Assembly: GCA_001304855.1 (NCBI GenBank)
Contig: BBZN01000032.1
Coordinates: 1-47,987 of the forward strand
DNA length: 47,987 bases
Origin: Clostridia bacterium UC5.1-1D2
Lineage (GTDB): Bacteria; Bacillota; Clostridia; Lachnospirales; Lachnospiraceae
Direction: 5' to 3'
Made by a program: the position numbers and the translations under genes. Positions 9,478-18,882 of the stretch are shown here, in pieces. Position 1 is the stretch's first letter. Each line of letters begins with the position of its first letter. The notes under the pieces were generated by a model. That model made no database searches and had not been told where the DNA came from. It saw only the letters and a program-made list of their open reading frames with translations.

Positions 9478-10652
9478 CAGATTTTTTAGTAAAACAGTTT
9501 ATAAAAAATTTTGAGAGAACAGATGATGTACAGGTGAGGACTGCTTACGGCACGCTCAGCAGCCTGGTGGGGATCTGCTGTAATTTTCTGCTCTTTGGAT
9601 CCAAGCTGTTTATTGGAATTCTGGTGAACAGTATTTCCGTTATGGCAGATGCCTTTAACAACTTGTCAGATATGGCCTCCGCTGTTATCGGGCTTGTGGG
9701 CGCCAAGATGGCTGAAAAGCCTGCGGACGATGATCACCCTTTGGCCACGGCCGAATTGAGTATATAGCGGCCTTTGTGGTGGCATTCCTGGTTATCCAGG
9801 TTGGTTTCTCTCTTTTTAAGACATCTGTGGGAAAGGTGTTCCATCCTGAGGAGATGACCTTCAGGTGGATCTCCATAGTGGTTTTGCTCCTGTCTGTGGG
9901 TGTGAAGCTGTGGCTTTGTCTCTTTAACAAAAAGCTGGGGAAACGCATTAATTCAAAAGTGATGCTGGCTACCTCTGCAGATGCAATGGGAGATGTGGCC
10001 ACTACGTCGGCCACCATATTTTCCATCGGGGTATATGGCGTTCTGGGATATAATGTGGACGGCATTGTGGGACTGGTTGTCTCCGTGGTGGTAATGGCTG
10101 CAGGCCTGAACATTGCAAAGGATACCCTTGCCCCCTTATTGGGAGGGCATCGACCCTGAGGTCTATGAACGGATCACAAATTTTGTGGAGAGCTTTGAAG
10201 GAATTGTGGGAACCCACGATCTGATCGTACATAATTACGGTCCCTCCAGAAGTATGGCTTCCATTCACGCAGAAGTTCCTAACGACTGCAATGTGGAGAT
10301 CACACACGAAGTAATAGACCGCATAGAGCGGGAAGCAATGAGACGCTTTAATCTTCTTCTGGTGATCCATATGGATCCTGTGGAAACTCACGATGAGCGG
10401 GTGGTGGAGTTTAAGGAGATGGTCACGGATGTTCTTATGAATGTGGACAGCCGTCTGAGCTTTCACGATTTCAGGATGGTGGACGGGATTGAGCGAATCA
10501 ATCTGATTTTTGATTTGGTTGTACCAAGGGAATATAAGCAGACGGTTCTGGGCAAACTGAAGGCAAGGATTAGCGACGAGGTGAGAAAGAGGGACATCCG
10601 GTGTGTCTGCGTCATTACCATAGAGAACAGCTTTATTTCCAGCGGGGGATGA
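9474..10652 (+). CDS. Cation diffusion facilitator family metal transporter, two frameshifts
   Basis: Membrane antiporter expected to export divalent metal (Zn, Fe or Mn) in exchange for protons. The first helices include GILVNSISVMADAFNNLSDM, with the metal-site H/N-x-x-x-D pattern, and the second metal site is SADAMGDVATT. The corrected loop reads DDDHPFGHGRIEY. Frame breaks: near 9743 (one T lost in CCTTTTGGCC) and near 10144 (net two bases lost, so LLGEGIDPEV is interrupted). Restored length is 393 residues. The C-terminal third is a long cytoplasmic domain with HDLIVHNYGPSRSMASIH, typical of this subgroup. It overlaps truA by four bases. Confidence 0.9.
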
Positions 10653-10733
10653 ATCGGCTGTCTTTTCAAAATGTGACGCCTTCAGCCTGAAAATATTTCT
10701 CACACGCTCAGATCCGGGTAAGGGGGAAGCGGG

Positions 10734-11260
10734 ATGTCACAGGAAGAAATGCTTCAGAAAATGGGCGCAGGGGACCGGGAAGCTTTCAGAGAGTTTTACC
10801 AGGAGACGGCCCGGTCGGTTTACAGTTTTATCCTGTCCCTGACAAAAAGCCCAACGGAGGCAGAGGATTTGATGCAGGAAACCTATCTGAGCGTATGGAC
10901 CAAAGCGGATTCCTATGTGCCCCAGGGAAAGCCCTTGGCCTGGGTCTTTACCATTGCAAGAAATCTTTGCTATATGCGGTTTAGAGAACAGCGGCAGAGG
11001 TCGGACGTGGCCTGGAGGATCTGGAAGGCAGAGAGGAAGGAAGGGTCTGTGATTCCCTGGAACAGGCGGCGGACAGAAAAGTTCTGCTGGATGCCCTGAG
11101 TAAGATAAGCCGTGAAGAACGGCAGATTGTGCTTCTCCACGCAGCAGCCGGAATGAAGCACAGGGAGGTGGCCGAGGCTCTGGAAATGCCTTTGGCTACG
11201 GAGCTCTCCAAGTATAACCGTTCCATGAAGAAGCTGCAAACCATTCTCCAGTGCAGGTAG
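10734..11260 (+). CDS. ECF-type RNA polymerase sigma factor, one frameshift
   Basis: Alternative sigma-70 family factor. Region 2 spans about residues 10-90, with FILSLTKSPTEAEDLMQETYLSVW and the core-binding/-10 recognition stretch WVFTIARNLCYMRFRE. After one restored base near 11011 (GCCCTGG reads GCCTGG) the frame continues through ISREERQIVLLHAAAGMKHREVA, the region 4 helix-turn-helix recognising the -35 element, and ends at 11258-11260 (175 residues). No anti-sigma gene is adjacent, so the signal that activates it is unknown. Confidence 0.87.
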
Positions 11261-11295
11261 GGGCAGGAAAAAATGGAAAATTAATAAAAAACCCC

Positions 11296-11324
11296 TTGAC
11301 GAAAACCTGTTTCTATATTATAAT
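11296..11324 (+). promoter_or_regulatory. Promoter of tRNA-Gln copy 1
   Basis: TTGACG (11296-11301), exactly 17 bp, then TATAAT (11319-11324), 18 bp ahead of the tRNA. This is a near-consensus vegetative promoter. Confidence 0.85.
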
Positions 11325-11341
11325 CATTTTCGTTGTGTTGA

Positions 11342-11412
11342 TGGCTATCGCCAAATGGTAAGGCAACGGACTCTGACTCCGTCATTTCAAGGTTCAAATC
11401 CTTGTAGCCCAG
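11342..11412 (+). tRNA. tRNA-Gln (anticodon CTG), copy 1
   Basis: The anticodon stem ACGGA/TCCGT encloses CTCTGAC, giving anticodon CTG. The T arm has GGTTCAAATCC and the 3' end GTAGCCCAG. The 5' acceptor strand reads TGGCTA where pairing with TAGCCCA requires TGGGCTA, so one G is missing. Copy 2 has the same defect. Confidence 0.9.
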
Positions 11413-11425
11413 TGAGTAAAAAAAG

Positions 11426-11458
11426 AGCTTGCAGAATTGTGTTCTGCAGGCTTTTTTT
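11426..11458 (+). terminator. Terminator after tRNA-Gln copy 1
   Basis: AGCTTGCAGAA (11426-11436) pairs with TTCTGCAGGCT (11442-11452) with one wobble, followed by seven Ts. Confidence 0.88.
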
Positions 11459-11511
11459 GTTTCTGCAAAATGGCATATCTGCTATATCACTTCCACTAAT
11501 GAAAATAACAC

Positions 11512-11563
11512 TTGACAAATTATACAGGCACCTGTATAATTTGTTTGCAAGGTACCTGTATAA
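11512..11563 (+). promoter_or_regulatory. Consensus promoter embedded in a perfect MarR operator palindrome
   Basis: TTGACA (11512-11517), 17 bp, TATAAT (11535-11540) is a perfect consensus promoter. It overlaps a perfect inverted repeat with 14-bp arms, ACAAATTATACAGG (11515-11528) and CCTGTATAATTTGT (11531-11544), around a central CA. A second, imperfect copy of the half-site (ACCTGTATAA) lies at about 11549-11563. A MarR dimer bound here would cover both the -35 and -10 elements, so negative autoregulation is the simple reading. Confidence 0.85.
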
Positions 11564-11585
11564 AAAGAAAGGGAGGATTTAATTG

Positions 11586-12338
11586 ATGGAAAATAAATAC
11601 GAAGAACTTTATGAAAAGCTGTCCCACCTGCAGTGGCTTCTGGGGCGGCGCCACATGAGAAATCATTTTGAACATGGTCCTTTTGCAGATCCCACAAGAG
11701 GGCAGGGACGGGTTTTGGCTATGCTGAAGCTGCAGCCGGAAATCACCACCAGGGATTTGTCTTATCTGCTGGGCATCCGTCAGCAGTCTCTCAACGAATT
11801 GCTGAACAAACTGGAGAAGTCGGAATATGTGCGCCGTGAGCCATCTGAGGCGGACAAGCGGGTAATGATGGTGAAACTGACGGAGAAGGGTAAAGCCGGG
11901 CAGCAGGAGCGTCCGGATTATTCGGGAATATTTGACTGCCTCAGCCCGGAAGAGCAGGAGACGTTCGGGGACTATCTTGACAGGGTGATCACGGAGCTGG
12001 AGGCCCAGCTGGGGACGGAGGCGGATGAGGAGGAGATAGAGAACTGGATTGAGTCTGCGCGCTCCCGGATGGGCAGCGATATGTTTGAACGTATGATGTC
12101 CAGAGGAGGCAGATTTGGCCTCCACGGCCACGGACCGGCAGAGCCTGGTTTTCACGGCAGGTTCAGTCCTGGGGGACGGGGGCCCGGTCCGGAAGAAATA
12201 CCTGGGGCAAAAGGGCCGGAGCGTAGTCATGAGGGCCCCTTCCGGGCAGATGTCCCCATAACCGCCACAGAAAGCATCACGAAGGCCCTCACAATCACCA
12301 TCTTGTCGGAGGCTCCAGGGGATTCTGATGAGGAGTGA
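11586..12338 (+). CDS. MarR family transcriptional regulator with Gly/Pro/His-rich tail
   Basis: A winged helix-turn-helix regulator of 250 residues. The DNA-binding part (about residues 30-100) includes LKLQPEITTRDLSYLLGIRQQSLNELLNKLE and the wing EADKRVMMVKLTEKG. Helical dimerisation segments follow to about residue 165. The last 80 residues form a low-complexity extension rich in Gly, Pro, His and Arg, longer than in ordinary MarR proteins. ATG at 11586 has GGGAGG at 11571; a TTG one codon earlier is possible. The perfect operator over its own promoter predicts autorepression. No exporter or enzyme gene follows on this strand before tRNA-Gln copy 2, so its target outside itself is unknown. 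Confidence 0.85.
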   Translation: MENKYEELYEKLSHLQWLLGRRHMRNHFEHGPFADPTRGQGRVLAMLKLQPEITTRDLSYLLGIRQQSLNELLNKLEKSEYVRREPSEADKRVMMVKLTEKGKAGQQERPDYSGIFDCLSPEEQETFGDYLDRVITELEAQLGTEADEEEIENWIESARSRMGSDMFERMMSRGGRFGLHGHGPAEPGFHGRFSPGGRGPGPEEIPGAKGPERSHEGPFRADVPITATESITKALTITILSEAPGDSDEE

Positions 12339-12455
12339 AATCAGCCTGATTTGCCAAAAAAACTGAAAAAAGTGCTTGAACTAAATACCACATTATGGGT
12401 ATAATAAATTCCGCAGCTGTCATTCAAGAGATTCAGCTGCGGATAAACATCATAT

Positions 12456-12526
12456 TGGCTATCGCCAAATGGTAAGGCAACGGACTCTGACTCCGTCATT
12501 TCAAGGTTCGAATCCTTGTAGCCCAG
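12456..12526 (+). tRNA. tRNA-Gln (anticodon CTG), copy 2
   Basis: Differs from copy 1 by a single base in the T loop (GGTTCGAATCC). The 5' acceptor strand again lacks one G (TGGCTA for TGGGCTA). A terminator follows. Confidence 0.9.
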
Positions 12527-12534
12527 CTTTTCCA

Positions 12535-12567
12535 ATCCCCCAGATTCAGGTCTGGGGGATTTTTTTA
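12535..12567. terminator. Bidirectional terminator between tRNA-Gln copy 2 and the LysR gene
   Basis: ATCCCCCAGA (12535-12544) pairs perfectly with TCTGGGGGAT (12551-12560), followed by Ts on the plus strand. It overlaps the 3' end of the convergent lysR-type gene, so it may serve both. Confidence 0.85.
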
Positions 12568-13438
12568 AATTCTTCTTTCATTATTTCCACAAAATCTTTC
12601 AAAGCAGGATGAGTTCCCAATTTTTTATAGTAAAGTCCGAAGGAGAGGGAAGGGAGGCCTTCCACAGGGATATAACATAATTCCGGGTCACGGACAGGTA
12701 TAATATCAGGCAGAATGGAAAAGCCAAGTCCTGCCTTTATTAATGTGAGGGCGCAGGTCTGGTTATCGCAGAAATACAGTTCTTTTAAGGGTCTGGCGCC
12801 GATAATGGAGGCGGTGAGGGAGGACAGGGCAGGAGTGGAATGGTGGGGGTCGCAGATTATCATAGATCCCGCCTTCAAATCCTTCTGGGACAGCGCCTTT
12901 TTTGCGGCCAGCGGGTGAGACGGGGTGGCAACGCACACGGAGGGGGCTCTGGTGAGGGGAACGAAAGAGCCGGCCTTTTTTTCATGGTTTCCTCCAGAAA
13001 ACCGAACATTACGTGGAGAGATTCCTCCTGAAGACGGCTCTGAAGAACCTGATAAGGCAGAAGCCTGATATTCGGGTGGACCCGGGGATGCCGCTCTGTC
13101 AGCAGCTTCAGAGGCGCTGGTATAAGGCCGTAGACGAGCGGACCGGCACAGCCGATATGTAAGGGCAGAGGCTTCTCTCCATCCCGGCTGGACAGGCGGG
13201 CTTTGGCTGCGTGAGTCATGGACAGGATATCCCTGGCGTCCCCCAGAAAGCTGAATCCGGCCTCCGTCAGCTCCACAGACCGGGTGGTGCGCTGGAACAG
13301 CTTTGCGTCCAACTCATTTTCCAGGGTATTAATCTGGTGGGTTACGGCAGGCTGGGTTACGTGAAGCCCTTCGGCCGCCCGGGCGAAATTCAGGGATTCG
13401 GCCACTGCCAGAAAACACTCAATTTGGTTCGTATTCAT
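12546..13438 (-). CDS. LysR family transcriptional regulator, one frameshift
   Basis: The N-terminal winged helix-turn-helix is [36 protein letters not shown] (helix-turn-helix about residues 18-40; shown here only in part as [19 protein letters not shown]). An effector-binding domain starts near residue 93 ([15 protein letters not shown]). The frame breaks near 12957, where a C run on the coding strand is one base short. Restoration joins the halves as [12 protein letters not shown] and gives 297 residues, a standard LysR length. It is transcribed away from the marR-exporter set. An 11-bp inverted repeat lies just upstream of its start. No effector or target can be assigned. Confidence 0.85.
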
Positions 13439-13480
13439 AGAAATTCTCCTTTGGCAGCTTGTAGAATAAGCATATTTAAT

Positions 13481-13509
13481 ATTATTAATAAAAGTTATTT
13501 ATTAATAAT
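13481..13509. promoter_or_regulatory. AT-rich 11-bp inverted repeat upstream of the LysR gene
   Basis: ATTATTAATAA (13481-13491) and TTATTAATAAT (13499-13509) form perfect arms with a 7-bp spacer, about 45-70 bp before the LysR start in the divergent gap. Its position and dyad symmetry suit a LysR autoregulatory site; binding is inferred. Confidence 0.5.
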
Positions 13510-13574
13510 AACCTTTTTTGAATTCACTTTCAAGAGGAAAAGTAGTAAAACAAATACGTGAAGATAATTCGCAG

Positions 13575-13597
13575 GTTAACAATTCAGACGTTAACAA
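13575..13597 (+). promoter_or_regulatory. Direct repeat GTTAACAA before the exporter MarR gene
   Basis: GTTAACAA occurs at 13575-13582 and 13590-13597, 15 bp apart, within 30-50 bp of the marR start. It is a candidate operator for the adjacent MarR protein. Confidence 0.4.
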
Positions 13598-13623
13598 GCA
13601 GGGGGAGCCCGGGAGGAATTCAT

Positions 13624-14073
13624 ATGGCGGCGTTAAAAAAAGACAATGTTATGCGGCTGCTGAAGCAGTTGAATCTGACGGTGGAGATGATGGTCAATCA
13701 TATGTTTGTCCACAATGATCTGACCGCTTCTCAGTGTGATGTTCTCAGCTGCCTCATGGACCATGGGAAGAGCGCCGTGTCGGCTACGCTCATACACAGG
13801 GAGCTGGGGTTGTCCAGGGCAGCCGTATCCGCCCTGCTGAAACGCCTGAAGGTGAAGGGATACCTGGTATTTGAGACGGCGCCTCACGATGACCGCCAAA
13901 AACTGATCCTTCTGACAGATAAGGCGAGAAGGATAGAGCAGGAGATGGATGAAAAAGCAGAGGTGATAAAGGGTTGTCTGTACCGGGGGTTTTCAAAAGA
14001 GGAGCAGGAGGCGCTGGAGGGGATGATAAGGCGCATGCTCTGCAATTTAAAAGCAGAGCAGAGAAGTTTATAA
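13624..14073 (+). CDS. MarR family regulator of the ABC exporter pair
   Basis: A 149-residue winged helix-turn-helix protein beginning MAALKKDNVMRLL. The recognition helix region is IHRELGLSRAAVSALLKRL and the wing contains H-D-D-R-Q-K. The ATG at 13624 is chosen because GGGAGG sits at about 13611-13616; the longer open frame upstream has no such site. The layout marR-ABC-ABC on one strand is the usual arrangement for an efflux pump repressed by its own MarR protein. The gene is intact. Confidence 0.86.
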   Translation: MAALKKDNVMRLLKQLNLTVEMMVNHMFVHNDLTASQCDVLSCLMDHGKSAVSATLIHRELGLSRAAVSALLKRLKVKGYLVFETAPHDDRQKLILLTDKARRIEQEMDEKAEVIKGCLYRGFSKEEQEALEGMIRRMLCNLKAEQRSL

Positions 14074-14189
14074 GAGAGAATACAGGTCTGGAGCAAAGCC
14101 TGCTGGAATGTGCGGCGCACAGATGGCAGAGAGCAATTAAAAAGGGGCTTTGGATCGGACAGGAATGAAAACCGGAAATGGAGGTTCAT

Positions 14190-15943
14190 ATGGTAATAAC
14201 ACTATTAAATCAAGTAAAACAATACAGAAAGGTATCCTTGCTGACGCCGCTTTTCACAGCCCTGGAGGTATTGATGGAGGTATTAATACCTTTCGTCACA
14301 GCCGGGCTTATGGACCAGGGAATCCAGGCGGGAAATCTGGGAAAAGTATACCAGTACGGCGTTTTGATGCTGGCGCTGGCTGCGTTCAGTCTGATGTTCG
14401 GTATTCTTGCAGGGACTTTTGCAGCGGAGGCGTCCTCAGGCTTTGCCTGTAATCTCAGGGACGGAATGTACCGCAATATCCAGACCTTTTCTTTTTCCAA
14501 TATCGACAAATACAGCACTGCAGGCCTGGTTACCCGTATGACCACAGACGTGACAAATGTACAGAACTCTTATCAGATGATATTGAGGATAGCTGTGAGG
14601 GCGCCCTTATGCTGGTTTGCAGCATGATTATGTGCGTGCTGATTAATGCCAGACTGAGCCTGATCTTCCTCGCCGCCATTGTAGTTCTTTCGGCTGTGCT
14701 GATACTGGTTATCCGGTATGCCACCGGGATTTTCGATGTGGTTTTTAAAAAGTATGATGACTTAAATGCCGGCGTCCAGGAAAATGTATCAGCCATCCGG
14801 GTTGTGAAGGCATTTGTCAGGGAAGATTATGAGAACGCCAAATTCAGGGAGGCCGCGGGGAACCTGTACAGCCTTTTTGTGAAAGCAGAACGTATTCTGG
14901 CGTTCAACAATCCGGCTATGATGCTGGTGGTATATGGCTGTATTATCGCTCTCTCCTGGTTCGGCGCCCATTTTGTGGTGGGAGGCAGCCTGACTACAGG
15001 ACAGCTGACTTCAATGTTCAGCTATGTAATGTCTATTTTGATGTCTCTTATGATGCTGTCCATGGTCTTTGTGATGATGTCAATGAGCGTTGCCAGCGGG
15101 CGGAGAATTGCCCAGGTACTTACAGAGGAACCGGATATGACAAATCCATCGGATCCGGTTACGGAGATCCCGGACGGAAGCATCGATTTTAATCATGTAA
15201 ACTTTTCTTACGGAGAGGGAGAAGGACAGGGGGAGGAGACGCAGGATACACTGAGGGATATCGACCTTCATATCCGGTCAGGCGAAACCATCGGAATTAT
15301 CGGCGGCACAGGCTGTGGTAAGTCCAGTCTGGTAAATTTAATCAGCCGCCTCTATGACGTCACGGAAGGCTCCGTATATGTGGGCGGGAGAAATGTGAAA
15401 GCGTATGACATGGAGGCCCTCAGGAACCAGGTGGCCGTGGTTTTGCAGAAGAATGTTCTCTTTTCCGGCACAATACTGGAAAACCTGAGATGGGGAAAGG
15501 AGGAGGCGTCTGAGGCGGAGTGCGTGGCTGCCTGTGTTCAGGCCTGTGCAGACGAGTTTATCCGCCAGCTTCCCGAAGGCTATCATACCTATATAGAGCA
15601 GGGGGGAACCAATGTGTCGGGAGGCCAGAAGCAGAGGCTCTGCATTGCAAGGGCGCTTTTGAAAAAGCCTAAAATATTAATTCTGGATGATTCCACCAGC
15701 GCAGTGGATACAGCCACGGATGGAAAGATAAGAAAGGCCTTTGCAGCCGGTCTTCCGGGTACGACAAAACTGATCATTGCCCAGCGTATCTCCTCGGTTC
15801 AGGATGCAGACAGGATTCTGGTTATGGACGACGGAAAGATTAACGGAATAGGGACCCATGAAGAATTGTTAAAAAGCAATGGGATCTACCGGGAAATCTA
15901 TGAGACTCAGAGGAAGGGCTCAGGGGATTTCGATGAGAGCTAG
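14190..15943 (+). CDS. ABC exporter half-transporter 1 (multidrug/lipid type), one frameshift
   Basis: An N-terminal six-helix exporter domain (about residues 1-310, with M-T-T-D-V-T-N-V-Q and N-V-S-A-I-R-V-V-K-A-F coupling motifs) is fused to a C-terminal ATPase. The ATPase has Walker A GGTGCGKSS, signature NVSGGQKQRL, Walker B ILILDDSTSAVD and the H-loop region. The Walker B is followed by D-D rather than D-E, meaning the catalytic Glu is replaced by Asp. That is typical of the degenerate partner in heterodimeric exporters. The frame breaks near 14611 (one base missing in GCGCCCTTATG). The restored protein is 584 residues. The GGAGG at 14180-14184 supports the ATG at 14190. It probably pairs with the next ABC gene. 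Confidence 0.88.
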
Positions 15944-16100
15944 AGCGTGTGTGAACATTGCTTTCTGACAGCTGTGCGTCACGCTTTGCGGGAGATTTGG
16001 CCCCGATGAAGGATGCCTGGACCCCTATGGGGCCCGGATTTAATCTTAGGTAAAGTGTAAGGCGCAGCTCTGGAACGTGTTTTAGAAACAGCCTGTAGAG
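15942..16100. repeat. Intergenic stretch with a dispersed AGAGCGTGT-type motif
   Basis: The 180-bp gap between the two exporter genes contains AGAGCGTGTGTGAACATT (15942-15959) overlapping the first gene's stop. GC-rich dyads follow, such as CCCCTATGGGG near 16021-16031, and CTCTGGAACGTG lies near the far end. Related 17-19 bp motifs occur at 10692, 19756, 44305, 44411 and 45288 in this window. It has no recognisable coding content. I read it as a copy of a dispersed non-coding repeat. Confidence 0.5.
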
Positions 16101-16123
16101 CAGGAGAAAGGAAGATAGTAAAG

Positions 16124-18043
16124 ATGACAAATATGAGAAATAAAAACAGAGGCGGCGTATCTGCGGCTGAGAGTAACCCGCTGCGAATCCTGGGCCGCCT
16201 TTTGGGATATATGATGAAATATTACAAGGTCCCGTTCTGCCTGGTGGCGGTCTGCATTCTGGCGGCTGCAGGCTGTTCCCTGAGAGGAATTCTTTTCATG
16301 CGGCAGCTTGTGGATGATTTTATCCTGCCTCTTATCAGCGCAGGAACTCCCGACTTCGGACCTTTAAAACAGGTGCTGCTCAGTATGGCCGCTACCTATA
16401 CCCTTGGCGTGATCTGTGCTTACGCCTACAACCGGATGATGGTGAACGTCAGCCAGGGAACCATGATGAAATTGAGAACGGAACTGTTTACACATATGGA
16501 ATCTCTGCCTATCCGCTACTTTGACGCCAACGCCCACGGCGATATTATGTCCGTATATACCAATGATGTGGACACACTCCGCCAGCTGATAAGCCAAAGC
16601 ATTCCCCAGGTATTAAATTCGGCGGTGACGGTAATGCTGACGTTCTTCGGCATGGTGGCCCTGAACCTGCCTCTGACCGTTGTGACAGTGGTAATGACAG
16701 GGGTAATGATCCTTGTATCCAGCCGCCTGAGCCGCCTTTCAGGAAATATTTGCGGAGCAGCAGAAATATCTGGGAAGGGTGAACGGCTATATAGAAGAAA
16801 TGATGGAAGGGCAGAAGGTGGTGAAAGTGTTCTGCCATGAGGAACAGAGCGTGGAAACTTTCAGCTTGCTCAACGGGGAGCTGCGGGACAGCGCCAACCA
16901 GGCCAACCGCTTTGCCAATGTCCTGATGCCTGTGATTTCCAACCTGGGCAATATCAGCTATGTGCTCTGTGCCATCGCAGGAGCGGTTATGGCACTTAAT
17001 GGGTATGCGGGGCTGACTCTGGGAACGCTGGTGTCATTTCTGACTTTGAATAAGAGTTTTACCCAGCCTGTGACCAGATAAGCCAGCAGGTCAACAGCAT
17101 TGTGATGGCTGTAGCAGGGGCGGAACGTGTGTTTGAGCTGCTGGATGAAAAACCTGAGGAAGATCAGGGGTATGTGGAGCTTGTAAATGTAAGGGAAGCT
17201 GCGGATGGTTCCCTTTCGGAGAGCAGGGACAGAACCGGAATCTGGGCGTGGCGCCATCCCCATCAGGCGGAGGGTACAGTGACTTATACAAAGCTGGAGG
17301 GGGATGTGACCTTCCATGGAGTGGATTTCGGCTATGACGGCAGGAACATGGTGCTCCATGATATCAAAATGTTTGCAACCCCGGGGCAGAAGATCGCCTT
17401 TGTGGGGAGCACAGGAGCAGGAAAGACGACGATTACCAACCTGATTAACAGGTTCTACGATATCCAGGACGGAAAGATCCGCTATGACGGCATCAATATT
17501 AATAAGATAAAGAAGGCTGACCTGCGGCGTTCTCTGGGAATTGTACTTCAGGATACCCACCTGTTTACAGGTACAGTCCTGGAGAATATCAGGTACGGGC
17601 GTCTGGACGCCACAGATGAGGAGTGCATTGCTGCTGCGAAGCTGGCAAATGCAGACGGATTTATCCGCCATCTGCCTGAGGGATACCACACCATGCTTAC
17701 CGGGGACGGCGGCAATTTAAGCCAGGGACAGAGGCAGCTTCTGGCTATAGCCAGAGCCGCAGCGGCGGATCCTCCCGTATTGATCCTGGATGAGGCCACC
17801 TCCTCAATCGATACCAGAACTGAGAAGCTGGTGCAGCAGGGGATGGATCGGCTCATGAAGGGAAGAACAACATTTGTAATTGCCCACAGGCTTTCCACCA
17901 TACAGAATTCAGATTGTATCATGGTGCTGGAAAAGGGAAGTATTATTGAGAGAGGGAATCATGAACAGCTGATGGCGGAGAGAGGAAAGTACTATCAGCT
18001 GTATACCGGGAATTTTGAGGAGGAAGGGGCGGCTGCCTCATAG
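16124..18043 (+). CDS. ABC exporter half-transporter 2 (catalytic partner), two frameshifts
   Basis: Exporter with an N-terminal extension, six helices and a C-terminal ATPase. The ATPase has Walker A GSTGAGKTT, signature NLSQGQRQL and Walker B VLILDEATSSID. Here the catalytic Glu is present, complementing half-transporter 1, as in BmrCD/LmrCD-like heterodimers. A 30-residue insert (RDRTGIWAWRHPHQ) precedes the ATPase. Breaks: near 16749 (net two bases lost in the A/T run after S-R-L-S) and near 17077 (one C lost in ACCCAGATA). Restoration gives 640 residues. Its substrate is unknown; control by the upstream MarR protein is inferred from position. Confidence 0.88.
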
Positions 18044-18132
18044 ATAAGTCCTCTGCTTTTTTACTTGTATTTAACAGCCGGTTTATGATAAAATAAACAT
18101 CAGCAGCGGAAGGCAGGGAAAAAGAGGTAAAT

Positions 18133-18859
18133 ATGTATACATTTAACAGCAGAGTCCGGTACAGTGAGACGGACGAGACCGGACGGCTTTCGGTGACGGG
18201 AATTATCAATTACATGCAGGACTGCAGCACCTTTCAGTCGGAGGACGCCCAGGTAGGCGTAAGATATCTTGGAAAGAACCACAAAGCCTGGCTTTTGTCC
18301 TCCTGGCAGATTAAGATAGACCGGTATCCCAGGCTGGGAGAACGCCTGATAGTGGGGACCTGGCCCTATTCCTTAAAGAATATACGGTTACCGGAACTTC
18401 GTTTTAAGAGACGAAACAGGAAGCGATTTTGTGAGGGCGGGTTCCGTCTGGTTTCTCTATGATACGGAGAAAAATATGCCGCTGCGGGTACAGCCGGAGG
18501 ACACTGCGCCTTACGGCGCGGAGGAGCCAAAGCTGATTCTCAGCCCGGCTCCCAAAAAAATTCCCCTTCCGGATTGCTATGACACAGGTGAGCCTGTAGT
18601 GGTATCCAGACACCACATTGACACCAATCATCATGTCAACAATGCACAGTATGTGGATATAGCCAGGGAATCCATCCCTACCGGGCTTAAAATAATAGAA
18701 ATCCGGGCGGACTATAAGAAAGCCGCGCTGCTGGGAGATGTGATTATACCCCGTGTCAGCTGCGGGGATCAGGGAGAGAAGCAGGTGTGGACGGTTGTGC
18801 TTTCAGGCGACGGGGGAGAGATATATGCAGTGGTATGGCTGCAGACAGAGAAACGGTGA
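18133..18859 (+). CDS. Acyl-ACP thioesterase (FatA/FatB-like), one frameshift
   Basis: Hydrolyses acyl-acyl carrier protein to release free fatty acid. The first hot-dog domain begins FNSRVRYSETDETGRLSVTG. The second contains HHIDTNHHVNNAQYVDIA, with the Asp/Asn/His active-site set of the bacterial/plant acyl-ACP thioesterase family. The frame is lost near 18382 (net two bases missing). The corrected stretch reads I-Y-G-Y-R-N-F-V-L-R-D-E-T-G. The restored length of 242 residues matches bacterial members. AAAGAGGT precedes the ATG. The S1-domain gene follows 23 bp later, so the two may be co-transcribed. Confidence 0.87.
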
Positions 18860-18882
18860 CGAAAGACCAGAGGGAGAATAAA

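Noticed and set aside
18787..18882. Upstream extension of the CvfB frame
   Set aside because: It overlaps the end of the thioesterase gene; the ATG at 18883 has a suitable ribosome binding site and matches the start of the first S1 domain.
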